Positions 22,085 to 35,462 of a stretch of DNA of 64,000 nt are shown one piece after another. Location of the stretch: the NCBI GenBank assembly GCA_018340805.1, contig JACMZG010000008.1:81128444-81192443 (forward strand), in the 5' to 3' direction. The stretch is from Microvelia longipes (Eukaryota > Arthropoda > Insecta > Hemiptera > Veliidae). A model generated the notes under the pieces. That model saw only the letters and a program-made list of their open reading frames with translations. It was not told the DNA's origin and made no database searches. Numbering within the stretch: the stretch's first letter is position 1; each line of letters begins with the position of its first letter. Position numbers and translations under genes: made by a program.

Positions 22085-24575
22085 CACAAGGACTTGGGTC
22101 AGCAACTGTCATTAGCCAAATAAACAACTTTCTATTCCTTTCGTATGTGAATTACAGCTGTGAAGTCGGTGACTGCGTTTATATCACTGTATATCGAACG
22201 CCTGAACGAGACTTTCCAACCTTTCTCGAAATTCTCTACGAAGCAGTAAACATAGCAATAAAAAGGAAATAACATATAGTCTGGAATTTCAATATTGACT
22301 TTTAAACCAAACGAATAAAGAACACTAGCTTTCCTCGATTTAATGAAATCATTTGGTCTCCAAACAAACTTTAAAGACTCACAAGCCTAGAGTAACAAAT
22401 GTCTCGATAACATTCTTTCTTCTGGGAAGAAACTGTGAAATCATCCTTACAGCTTCTCTGATCATCAAAGTTATGGATCAGCATCAAAATAAAACCAAGA
22501 AGAAAGACAAAAAAAGTTATCCGCACTAGACCCATTGACGGACGAAATTAAAGTGTTGAAGACAAATTGAAATCACTAAATCTGCAACCATCATCTTTCG
22601 TAGAATGTGAGAAAAGTTGGTCAGTTCATTAATATTATAGAATTATGTTTTCCTATAGTGGAAACAACTGCCAAACCCAAAGAAAAAACTTTACTTTTTT
22701 TAATGAGGGAATTAAAGCAAATGAAGAAAAACTCATACATATAACTCTTCATAAAGATTTTCAATCTGGTTGGCTGGAAAAAAAAGAACACAACTTAGAA
22801 ACGCTTATAGAAAGGCTCTAAAAACATGTAAAAAGAAAAAATATATAGAATAGTAATAATAATGTAAATAATCCTTCAGCAATTTGGAAAATGGGTTAAA
22901 CAAGAAGGGTTTGGAGGCAAAACAAGTAGAAAATAGATTAAAGCAGATGAGATTAACAAACATTTTGCTACTATTGCAGAATAAGCTTCATGCTAACCTG
23001 CCAAGCCCATCTAACTCTACTCCTAGAAAAGCATCTACAACCACCTCCTTGTCAAACCAATCCTTCTATCTTAATTACACAGACAGTGAGGAAGTTAAAA
23101 AGTTACATCCTTGTTAAAGAATTCAAATAGTTTTGACATTTATTTTAGTATAATTTATTAAAAAAATATCTCTTATATAAGTCCATATTTAATCATCTAA
23201 TTAATAACTGTATCTTCCTAGGTTATTTTCCTTCTTGTCTTAAAGTCAGTAGAGTCATACCAATATATAAAAAAGTCCTGTGAGTGATCTTAACAATTTT
23301 CGGCCCATCTCTATCGTTCCAATCTTTTCAAAAATATTCGAAGAATCATAAAAAATAGACTTTTAAAATTTTAAACAAAAAATAACTTTTTCATGACCAA
23401 ACAGTTGGATTCAGAGCGAATCGCTCTACTTATAAGGCACTTCAAACAATAGCAGAAGACATTTATGACGCTTTCGAAAACAAAGAAGAATTGCTTGCTC
23501 TATCGTGTGACATTTCAAAGCCTTGACTGCATTCATTTTCAACGTTGAAACTTAAGCTGCTGAGTTGTGGATAAGGGTCTCCTCTGGAGCTCATTATGTC
23601 ATATCTCACTAAAAGGATTCAACAGGTACACGTTAACGGAAAACTATCTGACGCGAGAGAATTACAGTATGGAGTTACTCAAGGATCTGTTCTAGCCCCA
23701 TTCTTTTTCTTATCTACTGTAATGATCTTCCTGACTTCAGCCATAGGTGCATTAGATTTGCAGATGATACAACGTATTTAATCAAGAACGCCAATAGACA
23801 GACTCTATGAATCAGAAAATGTAGTTATAAGTAGAGCTAAAGACTGGTTTTCAACCAATTCACTGACACTTAATGATGAGAAGTCAAGTGTGATATTTCG
23901 CTGAAATCGCCAGATAAAGAATTCGCTGAAGCTCCTTGAGTTACTCTGGATTCTCTACTCACCTGAAACACTTCTCAACTGGCAAAGAAGCTATCATCAG
24001 TTCTTCTCCTACTCAGGAAATTATCAGAAGTATGGATGTGAAAACCATGATATCAGTGTACTATGCTACTTCTTTCAAGATTTTGTGCTGCCTTGTGGGG
24101 AACCAGTACAGTGCCTAAATATTTTTCTACTCCAAAAAAAGGCCCTGCGTATAATTTTTAACTTACAATATTCTGAATCGTGTAAGCCCTATTTTAAGAA
24201 ATTCTCTTATGACTCTACCATCTTTTGTTATTATAACTTGCTTTTTTTATTCACTCGGAAAGTAACCACCATAGAAATATTGATAATCTAACTAAACTAG
24301 ATATAACCATGCTAATAGTACCTCACTGTAGACTTCAAAAACTTTTAATTCGCCTAAAATAGTTGCCATTAAAATTATAATGCTTGAAGCCTAAAACTCA
24401 AAACTTAGAGTTAACAGCATTCGCTAAGCAAATAAAAACATATTTGATTACGGAAGCTTTTATTCTATAAACGATTTATAAATAATTGTTCTTTGTAATT
24501 AATTAAGATTTTGATCAGAGACACAATTGTAATTTACTTTTGTAATTTTATGTATTTGTATTAGCTCTTAGAAAA

Positions 24576-24606
<31 letters not shown>

Positions 24607-24608
24607 AT
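22085..24608 (+). mobile_element. Degenerate jockey-like non-LTR retrotransposon
   Basis: Three-frame translation gives, in order: endonuclease pieces (VYRTPERDFPTFLEILYEA near 22,190-22,250, then the NFNIDF box near 22,290); reverse-transcriptase pieces (DQTVGFRANRSTYKAL near 23,400; LLALSCDISK near 23,500; VNGKLSDARELQYGVTQGSV near 23,630-23,690; catalytic FADDTTYLI near 23,755-23,780); and a C-terminal segment (KKALRIIFNLQYSESC near 24,140-24,180). Every region has stops and frame breaks, so it is dead. It ends in an (aaat)n tail at 24,572-24,608, the normal 3' end for such elements. ORF1 is not visible, so it is 5'-truncated at about 2.5 kb. Confidence 0.85.
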
Positions 24609-26614
24609 AGTTTTTATTCCGTATAACTAGTTTATATTGAAGTACTATATAGTGCTATATATTCATCATCTTTGACCGAGTGTCTCTAAACCCATCAATA
24701 ATAATAATTAGATTTCAAATTTTTTAATTAAGACCAAAACGTATTTGGATTTAATATGATAGTATGTTTAAGGAAATCTTTATACTTGTGTGAATTTAAA
24801 TTTGCAAAGAAAATTTACGTGGTGCAATAAAATAGATTTTTTATAAATTAAAATATGTTCTAAAATTAGAACTAGTGGTTAGTAGAAAGTAGGCATGTAC
24901 ACCATGAAGTACCATGAAGTACACATGGTATACAGCAGTCAAATAAGCACAATTTTGAGCCCATTTTTATGAGCTCTTTAAGAGATTTGGATGACTAATA
25001 CTGTATGAAGTAACGTTAATTTTGAACCGAAGCCTGGCCCAAACTTTATTATAGATCTAGTTCATTATAATCACTAACTTTATCTTTATTGAGTAATGAA
25101 AGCTCGTTAGAGTTAAAGAGCCTTCTTTGTGGCTCCCAGTATCCAATAGCACGAACATATAGCGGCAATATCATATAAGTCACACTCAAACTAAAATTTT
25201 CGGTTTAAGAAGGAATAAACGTTATTAGACCTCACTTTGATTTGGTCTCAAAGTTTTAGATTAATTTTTCCCCAAAGAAAATGAATTAAGTTTGTTAAAT
25301 GATTGTAAGGAAGCTATAAAACGTACATTTTTCCCTTAATTTTGTTTTCAAGTGAAAAAGTCTACTGATAAATCGAGTCAGGCGGGAGTTTTACTATCCA
25401 AAGGGGGGGAAGGGGGATAATTTAGTTTGTTTTTAGTTAAACTCGGTGAAAAAAAGGAAGATGTGTTTTTATTGTGATTGGTAGACGTGATTTTAGGATT
25501 TTATTGTGGATCGTAAAACCTCTCCCTAGATCAGCACAGAAATCTGATGTAGGTGTTTTTAACTTGATCATGGTAGGTAATACGTGGAAAGTTTTTACCC
25601 ACAATTCCCAACTGGGAGTTTTCTTTTATGGACCTACTTTCTCCAAGTTTTTTATTTCTTTTTTCTTTATTTCTATTTTTTAAATGAGAAATGTTAGAAG
25701 AAAAAAAAGGTCGTTATAATTTAAATAAAATAAAAAAGAAGGTAAGATTCAGCATAAAATTACCAATTTCACAAGCAAATATTTACATTAATTTTATAAT
25801 ATTTACCAATTTATAATTTATTATGGCACATTTAGTTCTGTTACTAATTCTTGTAAATTTTGTGTCATTAGATGTTGACTGTCTATCTAAACACTGATAA
25901 ATAATTAAATAATATACACATGAGTAAAGGAATTTATAATTTATTTATTTTACAAATGATTTACTGGTAAAACCTAGACAGCCAGAGGGCCACTAGTAGG
26001 TAACATGGTAAAAGGCTAACAGGAATGTAAGTAGCACTAAGTTATAACATGAATGCGCATTATAATACATAATTTATACTAAAATAACAAAAAAAACTTA
26101 ATTAAAATGAGTGATACTAAAATAAGAGATCGAAAAAAAGTATAGCAATTAAAAATATTAAGAAATGAAGCTTCACAAAAAATATTTTATTTGCTCCTAA
26201 GTAGAGAAAAACAATTTTAGGATAGATTTAAGGGATTAAAAATTAGGATAGATTTATATTATAAAACACTCAACTCCTAAATGTTTAAACAACATTTTAT
26301 AATTTTTGTTAAAAAACAGATTTAATTCTTTTATATCTAAATTTAATTACTGTTAAAGGTAAGGAGTGCAAAAACCAAAGCTTTCACATAAGTCAGATAA
26401 ACGAAAAAGATGTACGCATAAAGGATGGTTCATTAGGTTCAGTTCAAGGCTGGTTATCAAGCCTGCTCCTCCTTATCTAGCTTTTAATGACAATTATAAT
26501 TGAACACTTAGCAAGGAGACCACCCACGAAGATATCTCCTAGCGTACTTAGCTATCAATTAACTAAATTCTTTAACATCCACGATTTATTCACCTTATTT
26601 ACATTATGGTTTTT
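24609..26614. other. AT-rich intergenic sequence, nothing recognised
   Basis: No gene recognised. Short open frames near 25,474-25,683 are rich in Phe and Ile and match no family. Confidence 0.4.
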
Positions 26615-27275
26615 AACTTTATTTTTTATCGTACTTACTTATTTTGTTTTTACGAATTACCTTTGTTAAGACTCCTTATTTTGTTTTACGAATTACCTTT
26701 GTTAATACTCCTTATTTGTTTTTACGAATTACCTTTTGTTAATACTCCTTATTTTGTTTTTACGAATTACTTTTTGTTAATACTCCTTTTTTTTTACGAA
26801 TTACCTTTTGTTAAGACTCCTTATTTTTTACGAATTACTTTTGTTAGACTCCCTATTTTGTTTTACAAATTACCTTTTGTTAAGACTCTTATTTTGTTTT
26901 TAAGAATTACCTTTTGTTGACTCCTTATTTTGTTTTTACGAATTACCTCTTTATTTTTTATCGTACTTACTTATTTTGTTTTTACGAATTACCTTTGTTA
27001 AGACTCCTTATTTTTTTTACGAATTACCTTTGTTAATACTCCTTATGTTTTTAAGAATACCTTTTGTTAAGACTCCTTATTTTGTTTTTACGAATTACCT
27101 TTTGTTAAGACTCCTTATTTTGTTTTTACGAATACCTGTGTTAAGACTCCTTATTGTTTTACAATTACCTTTTTCCTTTTACGTTAAAGACTCCCTATTT
27201 TGTTTTACGAAATACCTTTGTTAAGATCCCTTACTTTTGTTTTTACGAATTACCTTTTGTTAAGACTCCTTATTT
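26615..27275. repeat. Tandem array, ~37-bp unit
   Basis: About seventeen imperfect copies of tttacgaattaccttttgtt followed by aagactccttattttgt. Copies vary by one-base losses in T runs. Because 37 is not a multiple of three, the apparent Tyr/Leu/Phe-rich open frames cycle through frames and are not genes. Confidence 0.95.
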
Positions 27276-27610
27276 TAGATCATTGGTTATTTTTATTTTT
27301 TAGTGATATTTGTTTTTATGTGGATTTATTTTCTCTATAAATGTATTAAGAAGTGGATTTTAAATTCTATTATCAAATAAGTAAGTATTTTGATTATACT
27401 ATTATCTGTTGTAAACAAACCTATCAAGAATGGTCCGAAATATATTAAGTTTTGTTCATAAATGTATAATATTAGTTTTGACACTTAAAGGAAAATAATA
27501 CACTCTACTTAAGTGTCAAAACAAATACTAAACAATTAATCATGGAAAACAACGAAAACACAGTAAAAAAAATTAATAAATGTTATTATTACTTGCTCGT
27601 TAACTTCCAT

Positions 27611-27895
27611 CATAGAGATATTGTTACTGGAGGTTGCATTGATGGATATTGTTACTATTGGTTGCATTTTAAAACATCGAAAAGTAACCTGAACACCTTT
27701 TACTATCAATGTAATTAAATTAACCGCTCAAAATTATAGCAACTTATAGAATAAGACACGAAAAGTAAGAAAATCAGACGAAATTTGATTGATTAAAACC
27801 TTTAAAAGGAGGTTACAATGAGGTTTCACGGAGTCGTCCCTGAAGGCCCCAAAAAAACGTTTTCAAGTTTCTCAATGTATGTAGCAAAGGGAGTC
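27611..27895 (+). mobile_element. MITE family B copy 2 (right end decayed)
   Basis: Left terminus catagagatattgttactgg and the internal marker aaaacatcgaaaagtaacctg match the family. The right part (ggaggttacaatgaggttt, aacgttttcaagtttctcaa) is diverged and the terminal repeat is lost, running into family A. Confidence 0.7.
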
Positions 27896-27905
27896 CGATG
27901 ACGGG

Positions 27906-28036
27906 TTGCAGTATAAATTTAGTTATTGTTATAATCTAAGGACGAGCAAAGAGAGTTCGAAGTAGGTTTGATGAGCGTAGCGAATCCGATTTGGTTAGGA
28001 GAAGTTCCGAGGTACTACGTACCCGATTTTTTTATT
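27906..28036 (-). repeat. Family A copy 6 (head fragment)
   Basis: Minus-strand head only: gttgcagtataaattta, gacgagcaaagagag, gaagttccgaggtactacgt and acccgattttt. Confidence 0.8.
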
Positions 28037-29102
28037 ATAGACTCTATAAGGACTGGAACTCGATTCCATGTGTAAATAGAATTTATTCAATATAAGTTCC
28101 TTCTTGAGAAAGGGTCAGTAATTTAATTTTCCGTCAATCCATGATTTCTAATGAATCCTCATCTTTCAATTGTACATTTCAAATAAATTCACATCGATCT
28201 TTTCTTTATTGAAAGTTAAGATTGGAAGGGTTAAAGTTTCATTACCAGAAGGGTTATAAACACGATAAAAACTCATCTCGTGAAAAGTTTATTTAGAAAA
28301 AGGAGTGAGCTCTGTAACAGGATGTGAGGAAAGGATGAGATCTTAAGTTGAGATCTTGAAGGAAATTCATTCGCCAAGATTTCCCGAGACGAAACAACTT
28401 TCGTAATCCCCAAGTGAGATGTGTCAGTATTGCCAATCAACTCACCCACTGTTACAAACCTAAGATAATCATATTCAAGGGGTTGACACCAATGCCTTTT
28501 CTTAACCCCTTTTGTTGATGGGTTAAGATTGCCTATTTAGACAACTCTTCTTGCAAGACAAGTTTCAACTAATTGGAGGGTGTATTTAAAGTCATATGAA
28601 CTAAGTTTAATTATCGAGACTGTCATATTTAAAGTCTATCTTAGTCACTAAAATATTGTTAATAAGCGTAAACATTTAAATAATAAATATACGAATAGAG
28701 CCTTTTCATAAGGTTTCAAGACAGCATCAGTCAACCTATGCTAGTCTTAATTCATGAAGACCAGGTTTCGACCTGAGCTCAATTAGAACAGCAGACAATG
28801 AGGAGATCTGAATCATGCATTTAGCATTAGATCTCTCCCATGAGGAATTTAGAGTTAAAGATTATTGGCTAAGGGTTAAAGGCCTTAACTTCCTCTTTAT
28901 TAAAGTCTACCTCAATACTTATAAACCTAATTATAAAAACCGACTTGAGTTGTTAACGACTTAAGTTGATAAGATTTACAATACACAAGTATCGATTTTC
29001 CCTCCCGGTCCCTCCTCCACTTCCATTAACCGAACTAAACATATTTTTTTTTATCAAAATTCGCTAAATTTAAAAAGAGAACTTATGGATTACATAAAAT
29101 AA
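28037..29102. other. Unique sequence, no gene recognised
   Basis: Somewhat GC-richer than its surroundings but without a sustained reading frame. gagatctt is repeated near 28,340-28,356. Confidence 0.4.
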
Positions 29103-29748
29103 GAAACGGGTACGGGGAACCTTAAAACGTTTCCTCATCACATCAGATTTACTACCCTAATCCTCCTAGCTTCGTACTCGCTTCGCTCGTCCTCAGAATA
29201 TAAAAGTTGTGAAATTTCTACTGCAACATGTCTTCAGTTTCGCTTCGCTCGTCCTTAAGTAGTTAATACATTTTTTTTCATGCCTAGCAGTTGATACAGG
29301 CACTAACCACACTCGATGCTGCTCAAATTTTATGATCCACAAAAGAATCATGAATGAATTAGTTGTGTTAAAACGAAACTTAGTGTACTTCTTTATTACG
29401 TAATGTTATATACTTGAACCAAATTACAAACTAAATAATCGATTTATGATTTTTCAAAGTCATTATTGCGGGTTAATAACATCATAAATAAATTATTTTC
29501 TGAATAGCAAAACTACAGAAGTGGACTGATTTTTGTACAAAGTTTCAACTCTCTAGTATAAATACACTAGCTATAATGATACCAGACACACACACATATA
29601 CAGACAGACAACTTTGAGAAAACAACTCAGAAGGCCTTAAAAACACCTAAAACCGATAATTCCGGTTCCATCTCGGTTTCGGATTTTTTCGCAAACACAA
29701 TATTTTTCCTATATACCTACGGTATAATTGATAAAAAGTAAAAAGCTG
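29103..29748 (+). repeat. Family A copy 7 (near full length)
   Basis: Head gggtacggggaaccttaaaac, cttcgctcgtcctcag twice, tttcaactctctagtataaa, cagacagacaactttgag, and tail ttttcctatatacctacgg followed by tataattgataaaaag. It sets the right boundary used for the split copy at 52.9-55.6 kb. Confidence 0.9.
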
Positions 29749-30007
29749 CTCCTCAATGCTGCCGTGTATAACTGCCTCTATATGCATGATCAGATCTCTC
29801 TCTTCTACCCTGTTCTCTTTTGGGTTAGACTTTACAATGACTTTTTTTTAATTTGATTTTAATAAACCTATTTTTTGTAATGTAGAGATATTTTTTATTA
29901 ATTTATTTATAATGGCTTGATATTAAAATTATATTAATTAATACAACGTTTTATTACTTATATATCTTATTACTTATAAATTAAAATACGTAAAATGTTG
30001 AAATAAT

Positions 30008-30085
30008 CCATGGTAGCGCAGTTAATACAGTATCTAACCAGGAATCAAAAGGACCCAAGTTCAAATTCCAGCAGTGATGTATGAT
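30008..30085 (+). ncRNA. tRNA-like sequence (pseudo-tRNA or SINE head)
   Basis: tggtagcgcagttaatacag resembles a tRNA D-arm/A box, and aagttcaaattccagc a T-arm/B box, at a spacing typical of a tRNA. The T stem and anticodon stem are poorly paired, so it is a decayed tRNA or a tRNA-derived SINE, not a working tRNA. Confidence 0.4.
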
Positions 30086-30661
<576 letters not shown>

Positions 30662-31354
30662 TTAAAGATGAAATTTTTAGGATAAGAATAGCTTTATTTT
30701 ATTGCATTGTTATTAAATGCATTAAAACGTTTTCTCAATTTTTTTTTGTTATAAAATATTTTTTTTTATAATTACGTTATTGTATTAGTATGATGGTGGT
30801 CGAAATATAATAAAAATATATGATTGTGAAGGTTTTATGAAATAAAAAACTTGAGTCCGTCACATAGCTTCTTTGTTTTCCTTTTGAAACCCAACGTTCA
30901 TAAAAGCATTAAATAAAGATATTTTGAAAGAAAACAATACTTCTTTGAAGACACCTACATTAGAAGATGAAGAAAAGTAATATATAAACTGAAGTAAAAT
31001 AAAAACGAAAAGAAATGAAAACTTTTGTTTTTCGGAAAGAAGAAAAGTGAAAGAAAACTTCACTGATACATAAGTATAGCCGCAAAACTGTTTGTCAATT
31101 TTCTATTGTCATGACAATAAAATATAATTTATAGCATAGGGGTAAAGCCCCCAATTATTTGATATTTTGCTCTAATCTTCAAAAATTAAATTTAACGTAA
31201 ACATATATTAAAAAGATGTGAGTCAAAACTAATTCTACTGCTTAATAAATTATTGAAATTATTTGTGGATTAATGACGACACCAAATTTCATAAATAATA
31301 GTGGTTTCTGTATTTATATGATTATGTTTTTTGAAGTGTTTGAAGTTTTTATGA

Positions 31355-31418
31355 GCCACACACACACACACACCACACACACACATTACACAACACCACA
31401 CACACACACAACACACAC

Positions 31419-31449
<31 letters not shown>

Positions 31450-31525
31450 TAGTACTATATATATATATATTATAAAATATATATATAAATAAATATAATA
31501 TATATGTGTGTGTGTGAGAGAAAGG

Positions 31526-31577
<52 letters not shown>

Positions 31578-31700
31578 AATATATATATTATATTATAATT
31601 AATAATATGTGCGTGAGTGTGTGTGTGTGTGTGCTGTGTGTGTGTGTGTATATCTATATTATATTTATAATAATATATATAATATAAATATATATAGAAA
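31355..31700. repeat. Compound (AC)n / (TA)n / (GT)n microsatellite
   Basis: An (ac)n block to about 31,417, TA-rich sequence, a (gt)n block at about 31,528-31,570, then further gt and ta tracts. The AC block followed by the GT block can pair as an inverted repeat. The long minus-strand open frame here is a repeat artefact. Confidence 0.9.
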
Positions 31701-32579
31701 GTCAATTTATTAATATAAAAATAAGTGGGACAACAATTAAAACTGTTTGTACTTTGTATTTAATTTTAATGTAATTTAAACCAGGTATTAATGTATTTGA
31801 AAATAATAATAAGAATTATTTTCGTTGAATTACTATTTTAAATTTTCAGTTGAGATAATAATTCCGCTGTATAATTTTCAAGGCGCAGAAGCAATCATTC
31901 CATTCTAGCATCAGAAAAATAATAAAAAATAATTCCTTAAAAACCCCCTAATCATAAATTTACGAGCACTATAATTATATTATTTTGGTTTAATTACACT
32001 CCGAAGGCGTTCTCTTTGCGTTCTTCAGCTCCGTTCGCCACTCAATATGGTGTCCATTGTCTCGTCTCTCAACTCCCCATATCTATAATACATTCGCCCT
32101 CGAATTTATGATAATAAAATGTAATTGACTCTTATTATTTTCGCTGTAATTTAAAATCACTCTCACTTCTTTACCGTTATAATTACTAAAGGTAAAATGT
32201 TATTAATAGGAATTAATAAATCATTTAATAAAAAAACTCTTAATAAAATTTATTGTGCAATAAATCATAGTAAATAATACATTTGAATTATCAATAATGC
32301 ATAACAATAATAAAGGTGTGTTTATTTATTAATACTTTTTGGTTTATGTAACTTAAAATATTTAATTTAAAAAATAAAATTATCTTTAAATAGTCTTTTT
32401 AGATAATATAAAAAACAAATACAATAAACATTTTTATAAAAAGTTTAGCAGAATAACATTTCAGTAAAATTTAATGTCAAGTATACATTAAAATAATAAA
32501 TTATAAATAAATATTTAAAAAAAATAAAAATTGACATTTCGCGTCAAAACAACCATATAGTTTATTATTTTATAAAAAA
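31701..32579. other. AT-rich intergenic sequence, nothing recognised
   Basis: No coding segment or repeat family recognised. Confidence 0.4.
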
Positions 32580-32641
32580 AATCTGGCAAAGAGGTTTGCA
32601 AGCCTGGCGAATTTTCTTTGAAATGCGTTCTTTCTTGGCCA
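32580..32641 (+). mobile_element. SINE head fragment
   Basis: tctggcaaagaggtttgcaa, then cctggcgaattttctttg and aaatgcgttctttc align with the SINE head seen at 62,050 (ggcgcggtggtccgc, gtcgggcgaatttcc). Diverged. Confidence 0.5.
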
Positions 32642-32654
32642 ACAATCTATATCT

Positions 32655-33400
32655 TGTAAAAACAGAGCGATAGTACATAAGTACATAATGTTTACTGAGC
32701 AAAACAGAGCGATGGTACATAAGTACAAATTCTATACTGAGCAAAACAAAGTGAAGGTAAATAAGTACAAAGTGTATACTGAGCAAAACAGAGCGATAGT
32801 ACATGAGTACATAATGTTTACTGAGCAAAACAGAGCGATAGTACATAAGTACAAATTGTATATTGAGCAAAACAGAGCGACGGTAAATGAGAACAAAGTG
32901 TATACTGAGCAAAACAGAGCGATAGTACATAAGTACGAATTCTATACTAAGCAAAACAAAGCGAAGGTAATAAGTACAAAGCGAAGTACATAAGTAAAAT
33001 TGTATATGAGCAAACGAGCGACAGTACATGAGCAGCAAAACAGAGCGATAGTACATGAGTACATAGTGTTTACTGAGCAAAACAGAGCGATAGTACATGA
33101 GTACATACAGAGTACATGAGTACATAGAGTTTACTGAGCAAAACAGAGCGATAGTACATGAGTACATAGTGTTTACTGAGCAAAACTGAGCGATAGTACA
33201 TGAGTACATAGTGTTTACTGAGCAAAACGGTGCGATAGTACATAAGTATTGAACACTGAGAAAAACAGAGCGATAGTAAATAAGTACAAAGTGTATACTG
33301 AGCAAAACAGAGCGATTGTATACAAGCAGAGAGCCTGTGTAAAAACACAGCGATCGTATATGAATACTGTGTACGTAGGTTTACTGAGCAACACAGAGCC
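32655..33400. repeat. Tandem array, 42-bp unit, open on both strands
   Basis: About seventeen copies of gagcaaaacagagcgatagt followed by acataagtacaaattctatact, with variants (acatgagtac, gtgtttact). Because 42 is a multiple of three, frames stay open for long distances: a 246-codon minus frame with a 14-residue repeat (core YYRSVLLS) and plus frames with TEQNRAIVHKY. No start context, flanking domain or known repeat protein supports a gene. Confidence 0.95.
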
Positions 33401-34740
33401 AAGGTATGTAATTTATTTAGTAATCATTTTGAATGTACTCTACTCTTAGTGTTAAGTTAACTTTTTAATAAATACCTTAAAAAGAATGTAAAAAAAACAG
33501 GAAAGGAATTAAACATAAAAAGTCAAAATAGGGAGAGAAAGTAAAAAAAAACATCTTACAAATTAAACGGCTGATTAATCATAGCGAACAATGCAAATAA
33601 GAAAAACTGGGGAAAAGAAGTACCAATGAGAAAAAGAAAAAAAAAACTTAATGAAATACTGTAATGTAGTTAAACTAACACTTTCACGCCATGAAAATCG
33701 AGGAAAAGGGGTGAAATAGGACTTAAAGAAACAAAAAAATAAAGAATTAAAAAAATTCTAACTATGTGTAAGAAACAATGCTTTCTAGTGACAGTATGCT
33801 TTCAAGAAAAAAGATTGTGCATAAAAACATACGTCGTGTACCCCATTGTTTTTCAAATATGTATGACGTTCTTAATTTACAGTAATGACTCAGCGAAAAT
33901 TCAAAAAAACTTGAAAAGTTATCTGATTCGGCTAAATAAGACTTTAAAATTTCATGTCAGCATCAGTTGTGATCGTACAACATCGTTTCGTACAACATTC
34001 ATTTCTACATTCGTTTGAATGTAGAAATTAATTTAAACCAATCACGTTTTTCGACAAATAAATTTGGAAATGTGCTTACATGGTAGCAGTATGTCATCGT
34101 ATAAAAACAAATACGACAAACTGCAACAGGACAACAAACATGAGGCTGCGAAGCGGCCGAGTGGACGAAGTCCTTTTGTTCTGAATGGAGTAACTATATA
34201 CTCACAAATTTCCTCCGCTATTGCTAACAGCACAGAAACCAAAAGAAATGCCAAAAATGAAAAAAAGAGAAGAAAAATTTGTAATGAATGCTACTAAAGT
34301 TTATGAGGGGTAAATTGTGAAGGCTTTATCGAGTTTCACTAAATGGTAATAAAAGGGTGCGTTCTAGACTGTGGACTTTCCCGCTGCACTTTCCCCGCAC
34401 TTTTCTTTAAAAAATAATGAAAGACCTTGGAAAAGGAGGGTTTAGCGCTGTTTAACTTGAGGAAAGTTATTATCTCGAAGACTATGATAACAACAGTTAT
34501 TAGAATAAAGCTAAATTCGATTAAGATGCAGTTTTACAGAAAGTTTCTGATCCTTGTCGTTTGAACGTAATAGTTCTTTTCTCTATTTACTTAGAGGAGC
34601 GTACAATAGCAGTTGCCGATTGTTAACATTAATCTGCTGATTTTGGTAGATTTTATGTTACATGTCAAGCATGATTGTGGTAAAATAAGAAAACCACTTT
34701 TAATTATATTGCCCAACCGAAATGAAAAAGTTTTCAGCTA
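33401..34740. other. Intergenic sequence with possible family A fragment
   Basis: Around 33,875-33,975 the words agtaatgactcagcgaaaat and tttcatgtcagcatcagtt resemble a minus-strand family A interior, strongly diverged. An unrecognised 77-codon plus frame at 34,064-34,297 is GC-richer than its surroundings but matches no family. Confidence 0.35.
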
Positions 34741-34750
34741 AACTATAAGC

Positions 34751-34788
34751 CGCCGACGGGTTTCGACAATACAGAGTCATCTTTAGGG
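34751..34788 (-). ncRNA. Hammerhead-like core motif, copy 4
   Basis: On the minus strand: ccctaaagatgac, a loop, then gtcgaaacccgtcggcgg. The spacing equals the 11.7/12.6 kb copies and stem II (gac...gtc) pairs. The G of CUGANGA is replaced by A, which would abolish a ribozyme core, so this is a decayed relative. Confidence 0.3.
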
Positions 34789-35402
34789 TTGTTTCACTTA
34801 AAGCTATATGAAATAGAGTACATGTTAGATGAAGGGGTAGGTCTGAGAATGAGTTAGGTTGCGTGAATGGGTATAGGCTTGGGTTGGTTTGAAGCTTAAG
34901 GAACCGAGAACAAGGTATAAAACTATTTTTTTTTTTTTTTATTAGCAAATGCATATTTAAGTGTTCAGAACATTTAGTAAAGATTAAACATTTCGCTATC
35001 CATAGATAAAATATTTAGCCTATAAATACCAACATAAAAATCAAATGGCAAATTTCGCATATGCCATAGGTGTCATAGCGAGAGTCAAACTTAGGAGTAT
35101 GGCCAAAATCCGTTTTAGTGGTCTCTACCGTGCACGTTCATACGTTTCGCAAAACTTACAAAATATGTGTGCGTGTGTATTTTAGGTAAAATACACTTGG
35201 ATAGATTGGAGCTTAGAGTAGAACTGATCCAGAGTCAATCTGACTACTAAAAGTTCCCTAGAACTTGGTAGAATAACCTTAGTTCCAGAGAAAATTTTTA
35301 TCGTTATATTTTGACTTTATAAGTTTACAAACTTATAAATTTATTATTTTGTAAACTTTATAAGTTTAAAAACTTATTAAGTCTTAAAAAGTAAACTTTT
35401 TA
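34789..35402. other. AT-rich sequence, decayed SINE-like words
   Basis: Near 35,050-35,150 (ggcaaatttcgcatatgcc, aaaatccgttttagtggtc) the text is a diverged relative of 60,960-61,060. Nothing else was recognised. Confidence 0.35.
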
Positions 35403-35462
35403 ATTTTGACGCAAAGGTCTGCAAGCTGGACGAAATTCAATTGGAATGCTTGCATTCTTGCC
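35403..35462 (+). mobile_element. SINE head fragment
   Basis: ttgacgcaaaggtctgcaag, ctggacgaaattcaattgg and aatgcttgcattcttg parallel the SINE head order. Diverged, and no B box was found. Confidence 0.4.

Noticed and set aside
26606..27224. Membrane-protein-like frames (ELPFVKTPYF repeats)
   Set aside because: They arise from a 37-bp tandem array whose period is not a multiple of three; hydrophobicity reflects the T-rich unit.
30008..30085. Functional tRNA gene
   Set aside because: A- and B-box-like words are present, but the T and anticodon stems do not pair well. It is kept only as a tRNA-like relic.
31349..31705. 118-codon His/Thr/Tyr-rich minus frame
   Set aside because: It is a translation of compound AC/GT/TA microsatellites.
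32565..33305. 246-codon minus-strand frame as a repeat-protein gene
   Set aside because: The frame follows from a 42-bp unit without stops. There is no start context, signal or flanking domain.
34064..34297. 77-codon plus frame with basic C terminus
   Set aside because: No recognisable domain, and a competing frame of similar length exists on the other strand. The support is too weak to call a gene.
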